A DNA stretch of 6,940 nucleotides from Dehalococcoidia bacterium (GTDB lineage Bacteria > Chloroflexota > Dehalococcoidia > Dehalococcoidales > BS750m-G39): contig SOKR01000154.1 in assembly GCA_004375675.1 (NCBI GenBank), positions 1 through 6,940 of the forward strand, read 5' to 3'. Below are positions 1-5,492 of the stretch, one piece after another. The first letter of the stretch is position 1, and each line of letters begins with the position of its first letter. The notes beneath the pieces are model-generated. The model ran no database searches, was not told where the DNA came from, and was given only the letters and a program-made list of their open reading frames with translations. The position numbers and the translations under genes were made by a program.

Positions 1-1
1 C

Positions 2-30
2 TTAAAACTGCCCCCCCGTTATGGTATAAT
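2..30 (+). promoter_or_regulatory. Sigma-70-type promoter of ppsA (extended -10)
   Basis: A perfect -10 hexamer TATAAT lies at 25-30, directly preceded by TGG at 22-24, which gives an extended -10 (TGnTATAAT). TTAAAA at 2-7 matches four of six bases of the TTGACA -35 box, with an ideal 17-bp spacer that includes a run of seven Cs. Transcription would start near 36-38, leaving a leader of about 65 nt before ppsA. The sigma factor encoded at the other end of the window keeps the residues that read these hexamers. No operator could be recognised. Confidence 0.8.
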
Positions 31-36
31 AGCCAA

Positions 37-63
37 GTGACAAATCGGCCCGTTGGTTATACT
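37..63 (+). promoter_or_regulatory. Possible second, weaker ppsA promoter
   Basis: GTGACA at 37-42 (five of six matches to TTGACA) and TATACT at 58-63 (five of six to TATAAT) form a second candidate. The spacer is only 15 bp, which is shorter than usual, and there is no TGn extension. CCCGTT precedes both this -10 and the upstream one (15-20 and 49-54), so the two may derive from a local duplication. Its activity is uncertain. Confidence 0.3.
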
Positions 64-102
64 ATTTCCCCCCACATAGTGAAGCGTTAAGGAGGCACCA
101 AC

Positions 103-2361
103 ATGCAGCAAGGTCAAAGGGCAATTGTCCTCTTCAGTGAAGTCGGCAAGGACGATGTGAACACCGTCGGGGGCAAGGGTGCCAACCTCGGCGAAATGAC
201 CCGGGCCGGCATACCCGTCCCACCCGGCTTCATTGTAACCGCCTCCGCCTATTTTGACTTCCTGGCCGGGTCAACGGTCAGGGATAAAATCGCCAGCTGG
301 CTCAAGCCCCTCGACCCCGGCAACAGCAAGCAGCTCCAGCAGGTGGCCAGCGTCATTAAAAAGCTCATCCTCGACATCCCCATGCCCCCCGAACTGGCCG
401 AAAAGATTGAAAAAGCCTACAACGATATGGGCGGCGGGCTGGTGGCGGTGCGCTCCTCGGCCACGGCCGAGGACCTGCCCGAAGCCTCCTTCGCCGGCCA
501 GCATCGCACCTTCCTCAATGTGCAGGGGGGAAAACAGGTGGTCGCCGCCGTCCAGGGGTGCTGGGCATCCCTCTTCGAGCCGCGGGCTATATTCTACCGC
601 CACCACCAGGGCTTCGACCACTTCAAGGTGGGCATCGCCGTGCCCGTGCAAAAAATGATTCAATCCAAGACCTCCGGCGTAATGTTCACCCTGGAACCGG
701 TAACCAGCGCCAGCGACAGGATTGTTATCGAAGCCGTCTTCGGGCTGGGCGAGGCTATCGTCTCCGGCGAGATAACCCCCGACCTCTATGTCATCTCCAA
801 AGAAAGCCTGAAAATACTCAAGCGAAAGACGGTCAACCAGGAGGTGCAGCTCGTCAAAAACCCCGACGCCAAAGCCAAAGAGGCTAACATCTGGAAACCC
901 CTCCCCACCTCAACCCAATCCAAACCGAAACTCAGCGAAAGCGAAATCACCAAGCTGGCCCAGCTGGGCAAACAGCTAGAAGACCACTACCAGTTCCCCC
1001 AGGACATCGAATGGGCCAAAGAGGATAACAAAATCTATATCCTCCAGACCCGCCCGGTAACCACCATCAAGGAAAAAGCCGAGGTCGAGCCTGAAATTAC
1101 CGCCCCGGTGCTGCTCAGCGGCGAAAAGGCAAGCCCGGGTATTGCCTCAGGGCCGGTGCAGATAGTTCCCCAGTCCTCACAGATAGATAAGGTAAAAAGC
1201 GGCGACGTGCTGGTAGCGGAAATGACCACCCCCGACTTTGTGCCCGCCATGAAACGGGCCGTAGCCATCGTCACCAACCGCGGCGGCAGGACTGCCCACG
1301 CCGCCATCGTCAGCCGGGAGCTGGGGATTCCCTGTATCGTCGGCACCGAGAAGGCAACGACTACCCTGAAAAACGGACAGGTAATCACCGTGGACGGCTC
1401 ACACGGCAAAATCTACGACGGCAAGATTACCCGAAGAATAAAAACCACCGCCGTTGCCGATATCCTCAGAGAGGCCATCAAGACCGAGACCAGGGTCTAT
1501 GTAAATCTGGCTCAGCCCGAGCTGGCGGAAAACGTGGCCAAGCGTAATGTGGACGGCGTCGGCTTACTGCGCGCCGAGTTCATGGTCGCCCAGATCGGCG
1601 AGCACCCCCAGTACATGATTAAGCAGAACCGGGGCCAGGAATTCGTCGACAAGCTCTACGACGGCATCAACACCTTCGCCAGGGCGTTCGACCCCCGCCC
1701 CGTGGTCTACCGCACCACCGATTTCAAGACCAACGAATACCGCAAGCTCAAGGGCGGCGAGGAATTCGAATCTGCAGAAGAGAACCCCATGCTCGGCTAC
1801 CGGGGCGCCTCGCGCTACATCGTCGATATCGAGGTCTTCCGGCTGGAGATAGAAGCCATCAAGAGGGTCAGGCAGAAGTTCAAGAACCTCTGGGTGATGA
1901 TTCCCTTCGTCCGCACCGTTGACGAGCTGGACCGGACCAAGCAGCTTCTGGAAGCCGAAGGGCTAAAACGCTCTAAAGACTTCAAGCTCTGGATGATGGT
2001 CGAGGTGCCCTCCAACATCTTTCTTATCGAAAAATTCCTGGCCGTCGGCATCGACGGCATCTCCATCGGCTCCAACGACCTCACCCAGCTCATCCTGGGC
2101 ATTGACCGCGACAGCGAAAAGCTGGCCAGCACCTTCGACGAACGCAACGAGGCGGTGCTCATCGCCCTGGAGAAAGCCATCACAGTATCAAAGAAAATGG
2201 GCGTCACCTCGTCCATATGCGGGCAGGCGCCCTCGGAATACCCCGAGCTTACCGAAAAGCTGGTGGAATGGGGCATCAACTCGATTTCGGTAACCCCCGA
2301 TATGATTGGCACCACCCGCGAGATAATCGCTAAAGCCGAAGCCAAACTGAAGGGCAAATGA
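103..2361 (+). CDS. ppsA: Phosphoenolpyruvate synthase (pyruvate, water dikinase)
   Basis: This cytosolic enzyme makes phosphoenolpyruvate, AMP and phosphate from pyruvate, ATP and water, feeding gluconeogenesis and biosynthesis. The 752 residues show the family's three domains in order. The N-terminal ATP-grasp domain (about 17-320) has VGGKGANLGEM (22-32), RSSATAED (117-124), GLGEAIVSGE (from 214) and QTRPVT (315-320). The swivelling phosphohistidine domain has GGRTAHAAIVSREL with His399. The C-terminal TIM barrel (about 460-745) has GLLRAEF (487-493), MLGYRG (563-568), VEVPS around Glu634, IGSNDLTQ around Asp659 and the catalytic-type cysteine in CGQAPS (Cys706). The GGRTxHAAIVSRELGIP signature separates it from pyruvate, phosphate dikinase (GGMTSHAAV), and the TIM barrel rules out a rifampicin phosphotransferase. 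It is slightly shorter than the E. coli enzyme but lacks no domain. AAGGAGG at 89-95 lies 7 bp before the ATG and fixes the start. The stop overlaps the dgt start. Confidence 0.93.
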   Translation: MQQGQRAIVLFSEVGKDDVNTVGGKGANLGEMTRAGIPVPPGFIVTASAYFDFLAGSTVRDKIASWLKPLDPGNSKQLQQVASVIKKLILDIPMPPELAEKIEKAYNDMGGGLVAVRSSATAEDLPEASFAGQHRTFLNVQGGKQVVAAVQGCWASLFEPRAIFYRHHQGFDHFKVGIAVPVQKMIQSKTSGVMFTLEPVTSASDRIVIEAVFGLGEAIVSGEITPDLYVISKESLKILKRKTVNQEVQLVKNPDAKAKEANIWKPLPTSTQSKPKLSESEITKLAQLGKQLEDHYQFPQDIEWAKEDNKIYILQTRPVTTIKEKAEVEPEITAPVLLSGEKASPGIASGPVQIVPQSSQIDKVKSGDVLVAEMTTPDFVPAMKRAVAIVTNRGGRTAHAAIVSRELGIPCIVGTEKATTTLKNGQVITVDGSHGKIYDGKITRRIKTTAVADILREAIKTETRVYVNLAQPELAENVAKRNVDGVGLLRAEFMVAQIGEHPQYMIKQNRGQEFVDKLYDGINTFARAFDPRPVVYRTTDFKTNEYRKLKGGEEFESAEENPMLGYRGASRYIVDIEVFRLEIEAIKRVRQKFKNLWVMIPFVRTVDELDRTKQLLEAEGLKRSKDFKLWMMVEVPSNIFLIEKFLAVGIDGISIGSNDLTQLILGIDRDSEKLASTFDERNEAVLIALEKAITVSKKMGVTSSICGQAPSEYPELTEKLVEWGINSISVTPDMIGTTREIIAKAEAKLKGK

Positions 2362-3464
2362 TTGACGAGCTAAATATTCGCCAGCTAATCGAGGAACGGG
2401 AAGAAAGCCTCTCCCCCCACGCTGTGAGGAGTAAGGATTCAAAGAGCAGAGAGAGAGACGAAGAGCCCTGCCCGGTGCGCACCGCCTTTCAGCACGACCG
2501 CGACCGCATCATCCACAGCAAGTCCTTTCGGCGGCTCAAGCACAAGACGCAGGTCTTTATCGCCCCCCTCGGCGACCACTATGTCACCCGCCTCACCCAT
2601 ACCCTGGAGGTGGCACAAATCGCCCGCACTATCACCCGCGCCCTCAACCTCAACGAAGACCTGACCGAAGCCATCGCCCTGGGGCACGACCTGGGCCACA
2701 CCCCCTTCGGCCATGTCGGCGAGGAAGTCTTAAACGAGCTTTATAAACCGGGATTCAGTCATAATGAGCAGAGCCGGCGCGTCGTCGAAAAGCTGGAAAA
2801 AGACGGCCACGGGCTGAACCTCACCTGGGAGGTGCGAGACGGCATCTTAAACCACTCCAAGGACATAGAGGATATTCAGGGCGAGGGCGGCGGCGAACCC
2901 GGCACCCTTGAGGGCGCCGTGGTCAAGATTTCCGATTCGGTGGCTTACATCAACCACGATATCGACGACGCCATAAGGGCGGGCATGATTACCGAGCGCG
3001 ACCTGCCCGTGCTGGCCATCGCCAAGCTGGGCAACACCCACTCCCGGCGCATCAACACTATGGTCTGCGATATCATCGAGCACTCATGGACAGTAAGAGG
3101 AGAAGGCACGGAGAATCCCGCTATAACCATGAGCCCCGAGACTTTAGAAGCAACCAACAACCTGCGCCACTTTCTCTACGAGCGCGTCTATAATATCCGT
3201 TCCGCCCAGGAAGAATCGGAGCGGGCGCGGGATATAGTCCGTTCCCTCTATAAATACTTCAACGAATATGAGGACAAAATGCCCCCCGAATACAGCTTCT
3301 ACAGCGCTAAGGTGGAACGCAGGGTGGTCGACTATATCGCCGGCATGACCGACCTCTACGCTATGAGAATGGCCGAGGAGATTTCACCGCCCAAGCCCGA
3401 AAAGAAGAGCCCCGAAACCCCGAAAGACAAACCCCCGGAAATACAATCCCCCACCATGTTTTAA
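2358..3464 (+). CDS. dgt: Deoxyguanosinetriphosphate triphosphohydrolase-like protein (HD domain)
   Basis: This is a member of the Dgt/SAMHD1-like HD phosphohydrolases, which cleave dNTPs to the deoxynucleoside and triphosphate and so shape dNTP pools. The 368 residues match the shorter dGTPase-like subfamily of Gram-positive-type genomes. Visible blocks are RDRIIHSKSFRRLKHKTQVF (48-67), RLTHTLEVAQIAR (78-90), GHDLGHTPFGH (109-119), LTWEVRDGILNHS and SDSVAYINHDIDDAIRAG. The metal ligands expected for the HD site are His81, His110, Asp111 and Asp193, all present. Substrate preference cannot be read from the sequence; many members act on several dNTPs or need a dNTP activator. The last 25 or so residues form a Pro/Lys/Glu-rich, probably disordered tail. 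The ATG overlaps the ppsA stop (ATGA, 2358-2361), with GAAGGG at 2349-2354 as a modest Shine-Dalgarno, so translational coupling is likely. A 253-bp gap separates it from dnaG. Confidence 0.9.
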   Translation: MIDELNIRQLIEEREESLSPHAVRSKDSKSRERDEEPCPVRTAFQHDRDRIIHSKSFRRLKHKTQVFIAPLGDHYVTRLTHTLEVAQIARTITRALNLNEDLTEAIALGHDLGHTPFGHVGEEVLNELYKPGFSHNEQSRRVVEKLEKDGHGLNLTWEVRDGILNHSKDIEDIQGEGGGEPGTLEGAVVKISDSVAYINHDIDDAIRAGMITERDLPVLAIAKLGNTHSRRINTMVCDIIEHSWTVRGEGTENPAITMSPETLEATNNLRHFLYERVYNIRSAQEESERARDIVRSLYKYFNEYEDKMPPEYSFYSAKVERRVVDYIAGMTDLYAMRMAEEISPPKPEKKSPETPKDKPPEIQSPTMF

Positions 3465-3492
3465 GGGATAGAGGATGAAGCAGCAACCATTA

Positions 3493-3508
3493 ATGTCATC
3501 ACGAGGAG
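3493..3508. repeat. Truncated second copy of the REP-like repeat's left end
   Basis: ATGTCATCACGAGGAG matches ATGTCATTGCGAGGAG at 3523-3538 in 14 of 16 positions, exactly 30 bp upstream. The similarity ends after GAGGAG, so only the left end of the unit is present. It may be a decayed copy or the result of a partial local duplication. Confidence 0.5.
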
Positions 3509-3522
3509 TCCTTATCTACAAT
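3493..3522 (+). promoter_or_regulatory. dnaG: Weak promoter candidate upstream of dnaG
   Basis: TACAAT at 3517-3522 matches five of six bases of the -10 consensus. ATGTCA at 3493-3498 matches four of six bases of the -35 box, with an 18-bp spacer. There is no TGn extension. Transcription would start near 3529 and leave a leader of about 190 nt before dnaG. It is the best candidate in the gap but far weaker than the ppsA promoter, and its -35 box lies in the truncated repeat copy. Confidence 0.25.
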
Positions 3523-3523
3523 A

Positions 3524-3559
3524 TGTCATTGCGAGGAGCGTAGCGACGAAGCAATCTCA
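3524..3559. repeat. REP-like dispersed intergenic repeat unit
   Basis: The unit runs from TGTCATTGCGAGGAG through CGTAGCGACGAAGC to CAATCTCA. Its ends form an imperfect inverted repeat (TGTCATTGC against GCAATCTCA; ATTGC at 3528-3532 pairs with GCAAT at 3551-3555). From memory, close versions of this sequence recur in intergenic regions of many bacterial and metagenomic genomes, including Dehalococcoidia. It carries no gene and is probably a small non-autonomous, REP-like element. Whether it is multicopy in this genome cannot be seen from one window. Confidence 0.6.
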
Positions 3560-3582
3560 AAGGGGGATTGGGAGGTACTCCC
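3552..3582. repeat. Adjacent small inverted repeats
   Basis: CAATCTC (3552-3558) can pair with GGGATTG (3564-3570), including one G-U pair, around a 5-nt loop. GGGAG (3570-3574) pairs with CTCCC (3578-3582) around GTA. The first stem competes with the ATTGC/GCAAT pairing of the repeat unit, so mutually exclusive RNA folds are possible. Neither hairpin is followed by a T-run, so they are not intrinsic terminators. Confidence 0.4.
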
Positions 3583-3606
3583 CAGGTTGAGGAGTTTACT
3601 CATTAG

Positions 3607-3642
3607 GGCGGGCTGGGTTGGGACGAAAAACCAACGTTCGCC
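3607..3642. repeat. Imperfect hairpin in the dgt-dnaG gap
   Basis: GGCG (3607-3610) pairs with CGCC (3639-3642). Inside it, GTTGG (3617-3621) pairs with CCAAC (3631-3635) around a 9-nt A-rich loop. The internal loop between the two stems is asymmetric. Short stems like these can arise by chance in GC-rich DNA. No function is assigned. Confidence 0.35.
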
Positions 3643-3683
3643 AAGGTGGAGTGGTGGGAAGCACACCCCCCAATAAAGAGTTA

Positions 3684-3702
3684 TTAGAGGTCTAACCTCT
3701 AA
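3684..3702. promoter_or_regulatory. Perfect hairpin just upstream of the dnaG start
   Basis: TTAGAGGT (3684-3691) and ACCTCTAA (3695-3702) are perfect inverted repeats around a 3-nt CTA loop. AG at 3679-3680 and CT at 3703-3704 extend the pairing across a TTA bulge. The stem ends 15 bp before the dnaG ATG and no T-run follows, so it is not a typical terminator. It contains the only nearby purine-rich AGAGG, which is too far from the start to act as a normal Shine-Dalgarno. It could be a protein-binding palindrome or an RNA element controlling dnaG; the role is inferred. Confidence 0.5.
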
Positions 3703-3717
3703 CTGCAGCAAAACATT

Positions 3718-5490
3718 ATGAGCGTTATCGACGACGTAAAACAAAAAATAGACATCATCGACATTATCGGCCAGCATATAACCCTGGCCAAGTCGGGGCG
3801 CACCTTCCGCGGCCTCTGCCCCTTCCACGGTGAAAAACACCCCTCCTTCTATGTCTACCCCGAGCAGCAAAGTTGGCACTGCTTCGGCTGCAACACCGGC
3901 GGCGATGTCTTCTCTTTTATTATGAAAAAGCAGGGCATCGACTTCAGCGAAGCGTTAAGAGAGCTCGCCCAGAAAGCCGGCGTCACTATACCCTCGCGGT
4001 TCGAGCCCGGTGCCGAAAGCGAGGAGAAACAAAAGCTCTATCAGGTCAACCAGGCGGCGGCGCTCTATTTCCACAACCTGCTCAACTCCCCGGCCGGGGA
4101 AAAGGCGCGCAACTATGTGGACAAACGAGGTTTCACGGCTAAGACCGTCGCCGATTTTCAGCTCGGCTACAGCCTCAACAGCTGGGAAGAGCTCAAGAAA
4201 TACCTCACCGAAAAAGGCTACAGCGAAAAGGACATGCTCACCGCCGGCTTGCTAATAGAGCCAGAGGAAGGCAAGAAAAGCCATGACCGCTTTCGCAATA
4301 AGCTGATGTTCCCCATCGCCGACGCCCGCGGCCGGATTATCGGCTTCGGGTCAAGAGTTCTGGACGACTCCCAGCCCAAATATATCAATTCCCCCCAGAC
4401 CCCCATCTTTGATAAAAGCGGCAACCTCTACGCCCTCAACCTGGCCAAAGAAGCCGTCAGGGAGCAGGGCCTGGCCGTCATTGTCGAGGGCTACATGGAC
4501 GTTATCACCGCCCACCAGAACGGCTTTGCCAACGTCGTCGCCTCGATGGGCACCTCGGTTACTGAGAGACAGGTCAACACCCTGAAAAGGATAACCAAGA
4601 ACATCACCCTGGCCCTCGATGCCGACGCCGCCGGAGAAGAAGCCATGCTGCGCGGCGTCGAATTCGAAAACGCCCTCGGCGCCGAAGTCAAGGTGGTCAT
4701 CCTTCCCAGCGGGAAGGACCCCGACGACGTTATCAAGGAAGACGCCACCGCCTGGCCCCAACTGCTGGAAAAAGCATTACCCGTGGTCGATTTTACCTTT
4801 GATATGGTCGCCTCCGGCCTTGATTTAGCCACCGCCAAAGACAAGTCCCTGGCTGTGGAAAAGCTGCTGCCCATCATCGCCGAGATAAAAGACCCCATCC
4901 GTCAGGCACATTATTTGCAAAAGCTGTCTCAGCTGGTTCAGGTCAGCGAGCGCAGCGTAGAAGCCGCCATGAGTCGGCTCAAAATCAGGCCCAAACAGGC
5001 GCCAGCGGCAAAGCCGAAGCCGGAAGCGGCCTACCTGCAACCCCTCCTCTCCAACCCCGTCGAAGACTACTGCCTGGCGCTGCTCCTGCAACACCCCGAG
5101 CTTAAGATTGAGGACGAGGAACTGCCGCCCGAATACTTCGAAGGCAGCCAGAACCGCGAAATCTTTATTGCTCGGCAGCATAGTGCTAAAATAGAAGAGT
5201 TGAGGGATAAGCTCGACCCGGCAACCCACGAGAACCTCGACGCCCTGCTGGGCAGAAGCCTATCGCCCAACAGGATAGCGCAAAAATACGCCGAGTGCAC
5301 CCTGCGGCTGCGGGAAAGATACCTCCGCGGCCTGGCGGCGAAAATAGAAGCCGTGCTGGCGCTGGAAGCCGAGTCGGGGGGCAAAGCCGCCGACCTGGCC
5401 AAACTCAAGGAGCAGGGGGTGGAGGTCAACAGCCAGCTGGGCGAGGTCTTCGCCCGGAAAAGACAGTGGCGGCTGGAGCAAAGGGGGTGA
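3718..5490 (+). CDS. dnaG: DNA primase DnaG
   Basis: This enzyme lays down the RNA primers for replication and works with the DnaB helicase at the fork. Its 590 residues are within the usual bacterial range. The N-terminal zinc-binding domain has Cys34, His37, Cys55 and Cys58 (CPFH and CFGC). The RNA-polymerase core follows with NKLMFPI (194-200) and GRIIGFGSR. The TOPRIM centre has EGYMD (Glu257-Asp261) and DADAAG (Asp301, Asp303), the expected metal-binding acids. An Ala/Pro/Lys linker (about 425-438) leads to a less conserved helical C-terminal domain (439-590) that would bind DnaB. The start gives the family's usual [18 protein letters not shown] beginning, and an in-frame TAA at 3700-3702 leaves no room for a longer ATG start. 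No Shine-Dalgarno is visible before it. rpoD begins 2 bp after its stop, forming a dnaG-rpoD unit, and an internal promoter for rpoD is possible near the 3' end. No rpsU precedes it, unlike in E. coli. Confidence 0.96.
   Translation: MSVIDDVKQKIDIIDIIGQHITLAKSGRTFRGLCPFHGEKHPSFYVYPEQQSWHCFGCNTGGDVFSFIMKKQGIDFSEALRELAQKAGVTIPSRFEPGAESEEKQKLYQVNQAAALYFHNLLNSPAGEKARNYVDKRGFTAKTVADFQLGYSLNSWEELKKYLTEKGYSEKDMLTAGLLIEPEEGKKSHDRFRNKLMFPIADARGRIIGFGSRVLDDSQPKYINSPQTPIFDKSGNLYALNLAKEAVREQGLAVIVEGYMDVITAHQNGFANVVASMGTSVTERQVNTLKRITKNITLALDADAAGEEAMLRGVEFENALGAEVKVVILPSGKDPDDVIKEDATAWPQLLEKALPVVDFTFDMVASGLDLATAKDKSLAVEKLLPIIAEIKDPIRQAHYLQKLSQLVQVSERSVEAAMSRLKIRPKQAPAAKPKPEAAYLQPLLSNPVEDYCLALLLQHPELKIEDEELPPEYFEGSQNREIFIARQHSAKIEELRDKLDPATHENLDALLGRSLSPNRIAQKYAECTLRLRERYLRGLAAKIEAVLALEAESGGKAADLAKLKEQGVEVNSQLGEVFARKRQWRLEQRG
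5164..5192 (+). promoter_or_regulatory. rpoD: Candidate internal promoter for rpoD inside dnaG
   Basis: TAAAAT at 5187-5192 (five of six to the -10 consensus) is preceded by TGC at 5184-5186, giving an extended -10. TTTATT at 5164-5169 is a poor -35 (three of six) at a 17-bp spacing. The site lies about 300 bp before the rpoD start, in an unusually AT-rich run of dnaG codons ([10 protein letters not shown]). E. coli and B. subtilis are known to have extra sigma-factor promoters within this operon. Activity here is inferred from sequence alone. Confidence 0.35.
5481..5490 (+). promoter_or_regulatory. rpoD Shine-Dalgarno overlapping the dnaG stop codon
   Basis: AAGGGGGTGA differs from the ideal anti-16S complement GGAGGTGA at one position. 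The TGA stop of dnaG (5488-5490) is its last three bases, and the rpoD ATG follows after 2 bp. Ribosomes finishing dnaG would end on the rpoD initiation site, which favours translational coupling or re-initiation. Confidence 0.7.
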
Positions 5491-5492
5491 GT

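Larger units (their letters stand above)
3465..3717. other. dgt-dnaG intergenic region, repeat- and hairpin-rich
   Basis: This is the only sizeable non-coding stretch. It holds a REP-like repeat with a truncated second copy, a chain of small inverted repeats (3528-3555, 3552-3570, 3570-3582, 3607-3642, 3684-3702), a poor promoter candidate and a DnaA-box-like 9-mer. I see no stable hairpin followed by a T-run, so no intrinsic terminator for dgt is evident and read-through into dnaG is possible. A minus-strand open frame crosses it, but it runs antisense into dnaG and looks like chance. No tRNA, rRNA or known riboswitch was recognised. Confidence 0.8.

Noticed and set aside
103..2361. Pyruvate, phosphate dikinase or rifampicin phosphotransferase as alternative identity for the first gene.
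   Set aside because: The phosphohistidine motif is GGRTAHAAIVSREL, not the dikinase GGMTSHAAV, and the length is about 750, not about 880 residues. The C-terminal PEP-binding TIM barrel with CGQAPS is absent from rifampicin phosphotransferases.
3189..3194. Perfect TATAAT inside dgt as a possible promoter for dnaG.
   Set aside because: It encodes the Tyr-Asn of a conserved-looking stretch, has only a two-of-six -35 match at 17 bp and no TGn extension. A nearby TATAAA at 3249-3254 also lacks a -35.
3570..3582. GGGAG/CTCCC hairpin as a dgt terminator.
   Set aside because: The stem is only 5 bp, lies more than 100 bp after the stop and is followed by CAGGTTGAGG, not a T-run.
3465..3717. CRISPR array in the dgt-dnaG gap, suggested by the 30-bp period.
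   Set aside because: There are only two imperfect copies of a 16-bp segment, with no further units, no regular spacers and no cas genes.
3526..3879. Minus-strand open frame of 117 codons covering the dgt-dnaG gap and the dnaG 5' end.
   Set aside because: Its start lies antisense to the conserved zinc-domain codons of dnaG, it ends inside the repeat unit, and its protein has no recognisable family. It looks like a shadow frame kept open by the GC-rich codon pattern.
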